Assembly (NCBI GenBank): GCA_963930655.1
Contig: OZ005621.1
Coordinates: forward strand, 11,333,001 to 11,397,000
Length of the DNA stretch: 64,000 nucleotides
From: Myrica gale
Lineage: Eukaryota; Streptophyta; Magnoliopsida; Fagales; Myricaceae
Direction: 5' to 3'
This document shows, piece after piece, positions 34,321 through 46,297 of this stretch. Both the position numbers and the translations under genes were made by a program. The notes under the pieces are model-generated. The model saw only the letters and a program-made list of their open reading frames with translations. It had not been told where the DNA came from and ran no database searches. How positions within the stretch are numbered: the first letter of the stretch is position 1; each line of letters starts with the position of its first letter.

Positions 34321-36849
34321 TGTCACGCCCAAAACGCTAGCCTGAAGAGGCTAATGACAACCGTGAGCATTCCAAACAATGAACGCTCCAGCACATTTAC
34401 TAAAAACTTGAAGAGAATTTTTTTTAAAAGACTATCCTGCCTATTACTATATTCAGAGAATAAGAATTTCTTTAGTTCATGAAAATACTATTCAGATATT
34501 TATCTCCTTACCCACAGCTGACATACGGACTCTCATTGCTCTATTGAATATAAGAACATAAATAAAGCGTAGGCGAAATAAGAACATATAACTATGTCAA
34601 ACAACACACATAGGAAGACATTCAGAATCTTATTCTCAGACAATAACTTAAGGCCATAAAGTATAATTAGATCATGGTCTCAAAATATAAGTTGTTTAGG
34701 AGACTTAAGTCTCGAAGACTGAGCAGACCATGACCACCACACATTGCAGGTTCATGTCAGTCCCCTAAAAAATAACTCAGAATATGCATGAATTGAAAGT
34801 TAGGGGAGGGCACCCTTGTCAACCCCCCACCTCGGGTTCTAGATTCTCCTCATGAATTTCCTCACCTGAAATATCGTCTGGAATGATACAATTTAATTAT
34901 GTGAGTCGAATGACTCAGTAAGGGTTATGCATGACATGATCATGGATGACAGGTAAAATATGTCAGAATGAATGCATTTTCATGTATACAACTTTTGCAC
35001 TTGAAATTTAACTTAAAGAATCTCTTCATCATTATTTGGGCTCCTTCTATAGCTCCATTTACCCCTGAATTCAGGGTTGTGCGTTCCCTTCGGAACCATT
35101 CCCCTTTCCCTTAGAATGTGTCATTTGCTCGAGCTAGCCCATGATGTGGCCCGAGGCTTGATGGCTAGACACGACCCTTAGAGGTCCACACCTTCTCGCA
35201 TTTGTCCTTCAGTGTGGTTGCACATACCTCAGAGACTACCCATCCTTCTCGCATTCGTCCTTCGGTGTGGCTGCACCTATTATACTTAGGTACAGTACCG
35301 TGAAAGTAGAGGAGCAAATCTGCCCTTCACTCTCTTCAGCTCATTTGCACTTCAACCCATTCAAATATCAAATGACAACACCCTATGCCACAACTACTAC
35401 ATATCTGGCCATGTATGAGCAAAATAGATTTTAGATCTTGCCAACACCTCATAACAGAACTAATCTCATGAAAATATTATACTTTAATGGTTTCAAATCA
35501 AAATTTACAGCAGTACTATGATTCTCTCTTCACCAGGCCAATGCCAATGCATTACCTTTTCTCTTAGGCTTTCCATCAAACACCTATGCTACAACAATGT
35601 TTCTCTTAAACCTTTTCTCAAATCTGACCGTGTATCCCTATGGGTTCATAAGGGTTCAACACTTGAGGCTTAGTTCTCTAATTAAAACTAACATGCATGC
35701 AGACTAGAGGTGAATCTAATACATAAAGCCAAAAGACAAAAGACATGATGTGTAAGGTTCGGTCAGCCATAACCGATCATCAACAAGTTCCCATTTGTGA
35801 CCCAACAGAACTTCTTCTCCTCCATTCACAACTTTAGATCAGTTTGCATGCCTACCTTTCATTCCTAACTCATCAATACTCAAATCTAACATGCAAGCAA
35901 GCAACAAAAACTTCTACAAAAAAACTCACGGTTCTTATAATTTCAGGTTAGATTTTCCAATTCCCCTTACCTCTAGATTCGCTTGGCAATGGATTTTGAT
36001 GGAAAATGGACACCTAAAACAAGTCACCACGTTAGAGAAGGGAGGTGAAAACAGATAAGGGAAAATGGTGCAAGAAGAAGGGCTCATGGGAGAAATTTTC
36101 CCCCATGGCTGAAGGGCTTCTAGACCTACCTTTCTCCCCTCTTATTCTTTTCTTCTTCTTCTTCTTCTTCTTCTTCTTCTTCTTCTTCTTCTTCTTTCCG
36201 GCCTTCTTCTCCCTCTCTTCTCCTTCTGCTATTTCAATGTTTTCCTCCCCTTGTGTGTGTGCATGAAGGTGAGACTATGTGTGGTGTGAGTAGCAGCTGA
36301 ATGAAGAAGGAAGTGGAGAGTTCTACGTGAAATAGATAGGTGGGGAAAAAAGTCCATCTTGCCCCCATAACATTGTTAATATCGCCTCCCCCCATTGGGT
36401 GAAGCTTGCGGATGATTTTCCCCTCTTTTTATCTTTTATTAACTTACCACTTCATACCATACACGTTTGACTCCCTTTCACTATTACTTCAAGCAAACGT
36501 ACACTTCCAAAAATCAAGGCCCCTAACTCAATTTCTTCTAAGTACTGCAATTTAGGTGGATATACTTAAACAAACAAAAATGAATAGAATAATTAATCCT
36601 AAATAATGAAATCTAGCACTATTAAAACTTGCAAACAATATAACATTTAAATCATAACTAAAGATGCACGAAAAAGTACTAGAGAAAAATTTCACCTTAG
36701 ATATAAATTTTAAATCAAGTCAAGCATACATTTCTTTTCCCAAATATTCATAATAGTGCAGAACTTAAAGAGTCAAGAAGTAAGATAAATTGGCATAGAG
36801 GAAAACCTAAACTAAGTGATGCTACTAGTCTCTAAGTCGGGGTCTCACA
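34321..36849 (-). mobile_element. Solo LTR 1, Tekay-like, inside the TRIM LTR
   Basis: Plus-strand ends are TGTCACGCCC and GGTCTCACA; read on the minus strand the LTR begins TGTGAGACCCCGAC. Flanks TCAAT (34316-34320) and ACAAT (36850-36854) agree at 4 of 5 bases, as for an aged TSD. It is colinear with 57624-61659 but lacks about 1.5 kb of the middle. Shared landmarks are ACTCAGTAAGG, CATCCTTCTCGCATTCGTCC and the TTC tract near the end. No internal region is present, so it arose by LTR-LTR recombination. Confidence 0.85.
36150..36196. repeat. (TTC)n microsatellite
   Basis: About 15 TTC/CTT units at the same place in this solo LTR as the longer tract at 61018-61094 in solo LTR 2. The long poly-Phe/Ser frame over it is not a gene. 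Confidence 0.95.
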
Positions 36850-36889
36850 ACAATAGCCCACATTGCTAAAGCAATGTGAGACTCTAATA

Positions 36890-37230
36890 CTCCCACGCAA
36901 ACTCAAGGTGGACACACGTTGAGTTTGGACTTGCAAAAAGAAATTCTCCATAAGAGAAATTGGCATAGGAGGATGGCTGGAGAAGGGCGGACAATTGTCG
37001 AAATCTGGCCGGAGAGGAGTAGACAATCGTTGGAATGTGGCCAGAGAGTGTCGTCGGAAAGCCCCAGAGAAGATGCCAGAAGGTCGCCAGAATGATGCCA
37101 GACGGGGCGCTGGAAGGCCCAAACGAAGAACTAAATTAGGTCGGAGTGGACTAGGCCTAAACTTGGCCAACAAGAGTGCTGACCAGCCTGAGCCAAACTG
37201 AGCCATATAATCGAAATGCCTTTGATATCA
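36890..37230 (-). other. Internal region of the TRIM-like element
   Basis: About 341 bp between the LTRs. A minus-strand frame from 37206 (MAQFGSGWSALLL) is open into the LTR, but it is Arg/Pro/Ser-rich and matches no gag I know. I regard it as non-coding filler. Confidence 0.5.
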
Positions 37231-37472
37231 TGTTAAAATAAAATAAAAGAGAGAAAAATGATTTAGACTAAGAGAGAGAGAGAGAGGAGAGAAGTGAGAC
37301 ACAAGATTTTAAGTGGTTCGGTCCATAGACCTACATCCACTGTAGGAAGGCTCAACTGGGCAGAATAGTGTATTCACTGTTGTGTCTATGAGAGATTGCA
37401 GAGAGACTTATTTATAAGTTTTTGATTATAATAGCCTAATATGCTAAAGTGAGATTCTTAAAAACTCTAATA

Positions 37473-38655
37473 AAAAATAAATTTGTGAAGAAAAAAATAG
37501 AATTGGGGAATAATAAACAAAGTGAAAAAGCAAAAAAACAAGTGCGGAGAGGACAAATGGTTCCGGTACTATAGGCTTGCCGAGGAAGAAAGAAAACGAG
37601 TACTTCTTTGCTTTGCCTTTGCCTTTTGACCCACTGCTTTTGACTCTATCCTAGCAAAAACGACAAGAGCGACTCATGTTTCTGATTTGTGTACATAATT
37701 AAAAAAAAAAAGATTTCTGTACATCTTTGGACAAGTCTTTTTACAGAATCGAAATAAAAAAAAGTTTAATCCTCTGTCTGCCTCGCCAGCTGTACATCAC
37801 TTTTAAGAAGAAGAATTTTTTTTTTGGGGTAAGTTAGAAGAAGACTCTTTCTTATTTTGCTATGGTACACATTTTTGGCTCAGGTATTCATTGGGTATAT
37901 AAGATGCATCATGCGTGGTGAATAAAGCAGCCCGTCCGATCATTTCTTCTAGCACGTCTGCCAGTGACCAGCTGTGACCACCACTGGACATTTCTTCTAG
38001 CTCGTCTGCCTGTGAACTGTGACCTCCACTGCACTGTGGGGATTTAAGAGCGGAAGTTTTGGAAGACAGTCGGTACGTACGTCCAGCATCACATGTTACT
38101 AACTGGTTCTAATTCATAATGTATATGAAGTGGCCAACTTTGAAGTCGAAAACTTGCATGTCTTTCTTAGTTTTGTCGATCTTCTTCTTCTCCTTCTCTG
38201 CTGACCGTCAAACTTCTGGGTCTCATGGTCATCGGAATCACACAACCCAGTGACAACGGAGGCACTAGAAGCTGGTTGTTGAAAAACATTAATTGTATTA
38301 GTCAAAATGCTGTATTTTTGGCTGAACTTTTACCACACTCCATGGTTAGTTTCATTTTAGTGCTATTCGGAGTACGAAGAGAAGAAACCAAAATCTACTA
38401 ATATTTCGTTAAATTAAATTGAAAATTGAGAAAGCTTTTAGTTAAAATTAAGCTCAAAACTAGGAGATTAAGACAGTATTTAAACTTTTTTGTTTTGGGA
38501 GGGAAAAATTGATAGGAATAGCAGATTTCAAGCCGTAGATGAGTTTAAACAACATCCTTTTATTAGAAACTTGTTTGCAAGTGACCAACAGATAGCAATA
38601 TTGTTTTAAATTAGAGAATTACAAAAGATAAACTACTAACTAGTAATATTGTTGT
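37473..38655 (+). other. Upstream region of the ankyrin-PGG gene
   Basis: Non-coding. A repeated motif (CATTTCTTCTAGC followed by CGTCTGCC) occurs at about 37942 and 37990 with GTGACC nearby. This is a local duplication near the presumed promoter. Confidence 0.4.
37896..37903 (+). promoter_or_regulatory. Candidate TATA box of the ankyrin-PGG gene
   Basis: TATATAAG lies in GC-mixed context about 800 bp before the ATG. A leader intron ending at TTTGTACAG (38655-38663) would explain the distance. This is inference from sequence only. Confidence 0.35.
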
Positions 38656-38706
38656 TTGTACAGGCAGGTCAAGGAAACCTGTCACTGTTGGGACTCGTTG
38701 GCTAAA

Positions 38707-41700
38707 ATGGACAAGACACCACCGCAAGGAACTGATCGAGAGATTGAGCTAGGAAGCTCTTCCGGTACTAAAGTAGAAGTACCGGAAGCACTTGGAGGGA
38801 TTCAAGGAGTGGAGACTGGAAACCCATCAAAGAACCTAGTGGGTAGGTAGCTCTCTTCCTCCCTGTCTCTCTCCCTCTTTATCTCTGGAAATCCACGAAT
38901 ATTGTCATAAGTAAAACTAGGCTTAGAACTGAATAATGACAGATCATATATGGCTACCATGAGGTTGCCCTCTAAAAGTTTCTATTTCTTTCCTTCTCTC
39001 TCTCTCTCTCTCCTGTTTTCCCCTTTTCTTTATGGCTTTGTAATTCAAGTGGCCTGGCGTTTTAACTTAGCAATGTCCGTTAGAATTGTCTTGGCACATA
39101 AAAAGCTGACTTTAATCTTTCTTTTGACTTATACCAAAGATTTAGGCTTCAATGAACCAATTTATCATTCAATGTCAATTGTGTATATTGATTTTCGGAT
39201 AATGAAGTGTGCATACTGTTCACTAATATTGTCTAAAATAGATGCATATTTATCAAAGTTTGTTTACAAATTGAGTGTTTAAACCCAAAGTTGGGTTTGA
39301 AATAGAGGCATATAAAGAGTCACTCATGGAACTCTGCCGTAAGCTCAGGAGCGCCGCACAAGGACTTGAGTCAGTATGAAGACTTGCTTAGGGCTCTGCA
39401 TAAGGGTGACTGGGCCAGTGCGGAGGTCCTTATTCGCCAGATGGATCCAGTGAATGCAAGGATTTCATACAATGGGGAAACTGCTCTTCACGTTGCTGTC
39501 ATGGCAGGACATGTGCACATTGTGAAAGCATTGATGGGGCTAATGTCTGAAAAAGACTTGGAAATACGTGACAATGGTGGTGCAACAGCTATGGCTCGCG
39601 CTGCTAGTTTTGGATATACTGGGATGGTGAAATGCATGCATGAAAAGAATCACAACTTAGTGAGCATGGTCGAGACGAATATGAATCGTCTTCCAGTTGC
39701 GGTGGCTATGGAGTTCGGATATGTAGAGGCTGCTCGATATCTCTATTCTGTCACTCCCCTGCAAGATCTGATGCCGGAAAAGGGCAAAAATGGTTCTATG
39801 CTTATTACTTCGTCCATATGGATCAATATTTTCGGTGAGGACTCCATACTAGTGTTTCTATCTATATAATCTGTACCATGAGATACTGAATAATTCTCCT
39901 TTTGCCTTGGGTCCAACAAGCAGATATTCCTTTGGCATTGCTCCGGCGTTGCCCGCAGTTGGCTCTTCGTTCAGACATGAACGGGTTCACCCCTTTGTTT
40001 GCGTTGGCTTGTAGGCCCTCTGCATTCCCCAGTGGAAGCCATCTCGTATTTTGGAAACAGTGGATCTATGCATGTAAGTGGGTATTCTCCTATTGAACAA
40101 TAACTTTTTAGTATTTTCACAATTAACACATATACAAACGTACAGGTCTTTCAATTTAGAAGAACAGGAATTTATATTTCAATCTACGTTTATTTTGAGT
40201 TTTAAGGCTTACGAGTCCCTCTTTTAGACAATTTGATCCTTAATTTCTAGCTCTAATGTTGATAAAATTGTTCCTAAGGTCATTAACTCGTAAGGAATGA
40301 AATACTCCCTTCTGTCTTATAACAAGTGAGTCCCTTGTTCATATATATATGTAGGCTGGTATGCACTCAGAAGTATACACGAGTCCTGTCCAATAATAGG
40401 ACATTCGATACTGACACATAATGTCATGTGTACAATGTCAAAAAACAGATTAATATGAAAATATCAAAAACAAAATTCAAATAAAAAGCAAAAAAGAAAG
40501 TAGTGAAAAATATCCAGGATTTAGACCCAATCAACACTTTGAGGGGGTCAATAGGAGTTTATCCTCAATCAAAAACTCTACTATTGTTTCTGCACATGGC
40601 AAACCCTAGAGCTGAATAATAACAAATTCAATCAACAAAATAAGCAGAGAAAAATTAAATCAAATACCAATCATAGAGAGAGACAAGATTTTGTTGACGA
40701 AGCAGAAAACTTTTAAAGCATATTTTAAAAGAAAAACCACTTCAGGCTAACTCTGACAATCCTAATGTAATAATCCGAGTAATCCTACTCAGACTCTCCT
40801 TATGGTAATCTCTGAGATTCTTTTTAAGGACTCTCATGAACAAACTCGTTCTTCAACAACGGAATTCCGGTAGTCAAATTTTTTAAGCACTCTGAAGGCT
40901 TCACAACGGAAGATTGGTTTCAAGTTGATTGGATGAGAGAAAATTTGGTCGATTTAGATCTGTAATCTCTAAAGTATTTTTCTCGCTCAATAAAGGTTCA
41001 TAAGATGTTCAATTCGGCCTACTTAAGTTTTCAAGGAGCCATCTCAAAGTATTTAAAGGGTACTTTGAGTTTCAAGTAGAATATAACTCTTAAAAGATGT
41101 GAAAGTCATCGGCTATGTTTGGTTCGTGTTCTTTAAAATGTTTTTTTATTTTAAAAATATTTTTCAATCCAAATATGATTTTTTCACACAAAAAAATATT
41201 TCAACATCCAATAAAATTTTCTATCCAATCATTAGCCTCAATTTCTGTGAAAAACAACACAAAACCCATAAAAACTCATCTCACAAAAATCTTCTTTCCA
41301 AACATACTTTTTTACTCTCACATTTTTTAAGGGAATAACTTTCTCTTTCCAAACATCATTTCTATGAACCCACCATTTTCACAAACACCTATAAAACATA
41401 TCTCAACAAATTTTCTTAATCATTACAACAAAAACATTTTCAAAACCAATCCAAACATAGGCATCGTTTCTCGCTTGAGTTAGGGACGGGCGGCAGTGAA
41501 GCGAGCTCTTTTGTGAAGGCCTCGCTAGAGGCAGGAGGCGAGCGACAAGTAGGCGAGACCAATCTGTGATTTGGGTTATGTTCGTTTTGAGAAAAAATGT
41601 AGGATTTTAGAGAAGTTGTGAATTTTTATGTTGAATAGTGTTTTATTGGTGTTTGTGTAAAGGGGAGAGAGAAATGATTTGATGTAATTGTTTAATAAAA

Positions 41701-43873
41701 AAATATTGGAGTTATGTGAAAAAATATAAAGAGAGAAAATTTATGCTGAATAAAAAATTAAAAAATTGTTGGAGATTGTGTAAAATATATTGGTTTTTGT
41801 GTTTGAATTCTAAATATGTTCGGTGGTAGATTTGTGAATATATTTAGAATCCTGAAAAATGTGAAAACGAATATATCCCAAGGTCTTGGACATCGCTCCA
41901 ACTAGAGGTCGAGCCTCAGGCGAGCGGGACAATATTGTGAGGTTGTTTAGAGGACTCACTAACAAATGTTTTTCGTTGTTTTTCCTTTACAATTAGTGTT
42001 TTCTTTTATTGTATTTCTATTGCATTTTATTTTCCGATTAGTGACTAATTTATTACAAGTTTGGTGACCCGAAAAACTAGAAGGACAATTTGTCTCGGAA
42101 ATAGAAACCAAGGAACCTAGCTATACCGTAATTAAGTGGGGTTTATAAGTATATATATGGTAGGTGCTTAAGAGTTGCCAAGAAAAAAAAAGGTAGGTGC
42201 TTAGGAAGAAAGTAAAGCATTATGATACACATACATTTTCAGAAGGAGATTTTTCATTGAGACAGAAAAACAAATACAGTATTCATGGAACCTCTTTGTT
42301 TTAAAGGTATACCCATTCCATCGGCTCAATCCACTACAGAAGTTCGGATAGACATCCACAAATCCAATGAGCATCCGAGTGAGCATATTAAGATTGCCGG
42401 CTTAGGTATTGTCCTAAACTCCCACGCAAGACAGAAAGTATTGAAATATTGAATAAAATTTTAAATTCATTAAATGGATTTTGTGGGCTGATTTGATAGT
42501 TTTTGTTTTCACTTTCCAGTGCGAGATCTATTACAATGGCTATTTTCTAGCTTTCTAAAGCTCTTGGGTACATACACTCTACCTAATTTCATTTCTTGTT
42601 CGGGTAAATTATAATAAATCTCTATAAAATATCATCATATTTTTAAAAGTCCTTTTAAACTATAATTCGTTATAACTCACCCTCAAATCTATAATTTTGT
42701 TGCAATTCCATCCTTAGACCCAAGGAAGTCGTTAACTCGAATGGTTTCCATCACATGTTATCCGCATTTTCTCCTCCGCCTTTGTAAAAATATGATTATG
42801 CCCCCATTTGCACTGAAACATTGCATTTTGTAGATACCAAGCTCTTCCCGAGCTAAATGCTATGTTTCATGATTTTAAGTCTTTACCGGTAGTGCCAAAT
42901 AAAAAATTCGAAAGTTATGATTCTCAAGAATGGGGGCATAATTGTATTTATAGAGGGGAAGGGCGTGTGCAGGTCATGAGTGATAGAAACCATCTGAGGT
43001 AACAACTTCATTGGGTCTGGGGATAGAATTGCAAAGAAACATGAATTTATGGGGAGCGTTACAACGATTTATAGTTTAGAGGGCTTTTAAGATATATTGT
43101 GGTAATTTGTAGGGGTTTATTGTGATTTATCCTTCTTGTTTCATGCAATTGGAGTTAAAAGTCCTGATTCCTGACAATAGGAATCAAAGCAAATATACGA
43201 CTTGAAGGTGCTCCATGCCCAATCACGTGAACTTCTCCATCAAATGTGCAGAGAAATTAAAATTTCAGGTGATCCAAAAAAGATCTGTGGGTCCCTCTTT
43301 CGGGCTACAAAGGAAGGGATTGTTGAGTTTATTGTGGATGTTTTAAGAGCCAATCCTGATCTTTTGTGGTGCCTTGATAAAGAATCAAGAACCATATTTT
43401 CTTTTGCCGTTCTACGTCGTCAGGCTAAAATCTTTAGCCTGATTTATGGGCTCGATGCGAGAAATCAAATAGTTTCTTGTAATGCCGATAAGGACGAAAA
43501 CAGTATATTACATGTGGCAGGGATGTTACAAACTTCAACTCCACTTGATCGGGTCGCCGGTGCAGCTTTAAAGATGCAAAGAGAACTTCAATGGTTTAAG
43601 GTTAGTATCTCGCTCACGCTATACTGTGCTTACACTTATAATTGAATAGAGTGTTTCAAGCTCTAGTACTGCTATTCTTCTTGCAAATTGAGGAAATTAG
43701 TAGGCTACAAGAATATGGCTTATGGCTTATTTTCCCCTTTGAAATCGTTCTCTTTTCATGGATTGAACCCAAAATCCTTATCAAATGGAGAAAACTCATA
43801 AGTTTTAGTAAAGCCGAAGGACTAATGATAACTGTCGTATAAGTTAGCACGTGGAAAAAAAGATATAATATGA

Positions 43874-43914
<41 letters not shown>

Positions 43915-46297
43915 TTAAGATAACATGAAAAATCGTTGCATCCAGGCATTCCACTTAGACTGAGTAGGCATTTGGCACGTACCGGGTTTGGGGTGCATTG
44001 ACTAAGCTAGGGACTGCATCAAACCCCAGAGATTTATGCATACCTTTTAGACAAGTATCAGTTCAGTCCTGGTTGTGTGGATGAAAAGCCAGATACCACT
44101 GCCAGTTTTTTTACCCATACACACTCCTCTGATGGGCTACCTTTGTAGAACTTGAGTGCATTTGATTGGTTTGTTTATGTGCAATTGACCTCACGATTAT
44201 GGCTAATCGCAATAAACAATCTCAAACAAAGAACACCAAAATTTAACTTTCCGTGAGGTGAGGTACATCCACAGGCAATGATAACAGAAAAATTTCACTA
44301 ACCTCAAAATTAAGAGTCTAAAAGGAGATGATAGAAATAAACTATAGGGTTCATGTACAAAGGAGATGACAGAAATAAACTATAGGGTTCTAGAAAAGTA
44401 GGCGGGCTGCTTTCATTAGTTAGAAGTTAGAACAAAATTTGGGGATGTTCGTTCTGTAAAAAATTGTAAGATTTTTAGGATTTTTGATAGAATTGTGAAT
44501 ATTTATGTAGATTGAAGTTTTATAGGTTTTTGTGTAAATGTTGTTGAATTTTTTTAAAGATATTTAATTTTTATTGAAGTTTGTAAAAAGGTGTAGAGAG
44601 AGATGATTTGATGTAATTGTTTAATAAAAAAATATTGGAGTTAGGTGAAAAACTATGGAGAGAGAAGATTTGTTAGAATTTTTTTTAAAAAAAGATATTG
44701 GAATTTGTGTGAAAAAATTGTTGAAGTTTGTGGAAAAATATATTGATGTCTGTGTAGGATTTTTGAGATTTTAGATGTTAGTTTTGCAAATTTTGTTGAA
44801 TACATTGTATTATAGAATTCTTTTGCAAACGAACATGCCCTTGGTAATTAAATTATGTAATCAACCTATATTATTATTATATTTTTGAGGGTTTAGGGTT
44901 TGTTAGTGCAGTGCGAAGTGAACATAATTAGTAAAATATTCCTCTAGAATGGTTTTGGCTATGTTGTGGTGAGATAGGGTCAAATTCTATGGTACTCAGA
45001 ACTACTCTATAACCCTCATTGTCCATCTGTAAAGCAATCAAAACTCCATAATTTATAGCTTCTTACTTACAAAAGTCCCCTTTTCACCTCTTCCTTATAA
45101 CAATGAGAAGTCTTGGATTTAACTCGTGCAAAGAGAGATTATCAGGAAACTAGTTGCTATGTTTATTCGTTAAATTAAACAGATAAAATTGAAGTTAAAA
45201 ACCCACGTTAGAGTACTGTCGCAGTTTACTTCTTTTATGTTGGAATGGAACTTCCATACATAGCAAATGCTCTAAATTCTTGATCTTCATATTGTTTATA
45301 ACTGCTGTCTTCTAATTACAAAGAATGGCTGTTGTTCGTCAGCTTTTCTGTTGAAGTTTTAAACTTTCACAAACATAGAGAAGAATATGATGTTATCTTG
45401 TAAAAATGGAAAAGACTTCGAATTGCCTCGATTAAGTTCACCTATCTGATTTGATTGAAAAGTTAAAACGAATAGTCTCACGTTTACCATAAAACTAAGT
45501 ATTGGAATGAGAAATTAACTATAAAGTTTGTTCATTTTGTTGAGATATTATGTTGTTAGATTTCAACATGATACTAATGTTTAGAAATCAGAAATCAAGT
45601 GGAATGAGGCAGATGCCAAAAAGGAACTAGGAATCCATATTGGGTCTATGTCTTTTGCTTCAATTTGTAAAATTTCAATTGTTCAATGCAGGAGGTGGAA
45701 AGAATTGTACCTCCTAATATGAGGGAAGGTCCAAAGAAAAATATGACAGCTAGAGATATTTTTACACGGGACCACAAGGAAATGGTGAAGGAGGGAGAAA
45801 CATGGATGAAGGAGACTGCAACTTCGTGCACGGTAGTTGGTGCGCTCATTATCACGATCGTGTTTGCTGTAGTCTTTGCTGTTCCTGGGGGTAACGATCA
45901 AAACACAGGGTATCCAATGTTGTCACAGAAAAAGTTATTTATGGTCTTTATAGTATCCGATGCACTATCACTCTTTTCTTCTTCGACATCAGTATTGATG
46001 TTCTTGGGAATCCTCACATCACGTTATGCAGAAGAAGATTTCCTCGAATCCTTACCCAAAAAGATGATTATAGGCCTTTCTGCTCTGTTTTTCTCAATCG
46101 CAACCATGATGATGACCTTTTGCGCTGCTCTTTTTGTTCTATTACCAAAACAATCATGGTTGGTGATTCCTATTATTTGCCTTGCTAGTGTTCCAGTTAC
46201 CCTGTTCGTATTCATACAGTTTCCCCTTCTCGTGGAGATGTTCTCATCAACATATGGACCCAGCATCTTCAACAGGAAAATGAAGCGTTGGCTTTAA
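38707..46297 (+). CDS. Ankyrin-repeat protein with PGG membrane domain (ITN1/ACD6-like)
   Basis: Members of this plant family are membrane-anchored ankyrin proteins in defence or salt/ABA signalling. Exons: 38707-38842, 39349-39834, 39924-40073, 42307-42405, 43181-43600, 45692-46297, about 631 residues. Ankyrin units include NGETALHVAVMAGHVHIVKAL, NGGATAMARAASFGYTGMV and MNGFTPLFALACRPSAFPSG (residues about 52-250). Exon 5 carries YDLKVLHAQSRELLHQM and ANPDLLWCLDKESRTIFSFA. Exon 6 holds the PGG domain (EGETWMKETATSCTVVGAL, FAVPGGNDQNTGYP) and about four membrane helices, ending at TAA 46295-46297. The frame fails at the exon 4/5 junction: with the best sites exon 5 has one base too many (near 43181-43189). 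Otherwise a poor GTCCTA donor at 42411 with an acceptor at 43188-43189 must be used. It could be a gene with odd splicing, a recent pseudogene, or a sequencing error. Confidence 0.82.
41112..41461. mobile_element. MITE, CTATGTTTGG-ended
   Basis: Ends GCTATGTTTGG and CCAAACATAGGC are inverted repeats, and CATCG occurs just outside on both sides. The body is AT-rich with AAACATA- and TCACAAA-type motifs. No coding capacity. Confidence 0.65.
41571..41880. mobile_element. MITE (family copy 2)
   Basis: A near-identical relative of 33110-33421, including TATGTTGAATAGTGTTTTAT and CGGTG...TTTGTGAATATA. The inverted ends are TTGGGTTATGTTCG and CGAATATATCCCA. Confidence 0.75.
43877..43912. repeat. (AT)n microsatellite
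   Basis: Eighteen AT dinucleotides in intron 5 of the ankyrin-PGG gene. Confidence 0.95.
44441..44840. mobile_element. MITE in intron 5, related to the TTCGTT family
   Basis: Ends GGGGATGTTCGTTCTG and, reverse-complemented, GGGCATGTTCGTTTGC. The body shares GATTTGATGTAATTGTTTAA and AAATATTGGAGTTA with the MITEs at 33110 and 41571, but it is longer and more diverged. No clear TSD. Confidence 0.7.

Larger units (their letters stand above)
34131..37472 (-). mobile_element. TRIM-like miniature LTR retrotransposon (host of solo LTR 1)
   Basis: Two copies of a roughly 225-242-bp LTR (34131-34320 plus 36855-36889; and 37231-37472) flank only about 341 bp of internal DNA. On the minus strand the LTR begins TATTAGAG and ends TTTTATTTTAACA. 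The right copy is followed by TGATATCAAAGG, a decayed initiator-Met primer site (37219-37230). The left copy is preceded by GCGTGGGAG, a short purine tract. AAAAT lies outside both ends (34126-34130 and 37474-37478), a likely TSD with one base of slack. Size and lack of pol match TRIM elements. Its left LTR was later split by a solo LTR. Confidence 0.75.
40074..42306 (+). other. Intron 3 of the ankyrin-PGG gene, loaded with repeats
   Basis: A 2.2-kb intron (GTAAGT...TTTAAAG) containing two MITEs (41112-41461 and 41571-41880). The second is inserted in a GC-rich GCGAG-containing repeat fragment. The 40500-40990 part resembles an unassigned LTR fragment without clear ends. Confidence 0.75.

Noticed and set aside
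36045..36266. Poly-Phe plus-strand frame
   Set aside because: It is a translation of the TTC microsatellite within a solo LTR.
38114..38305. Minus-strand frame with an Arg-rich run upstream of the ankyrin gene
   Set aside because: It is short, arises from a CTTCTTCTTCTCC repeat, and has no family or splice partners.
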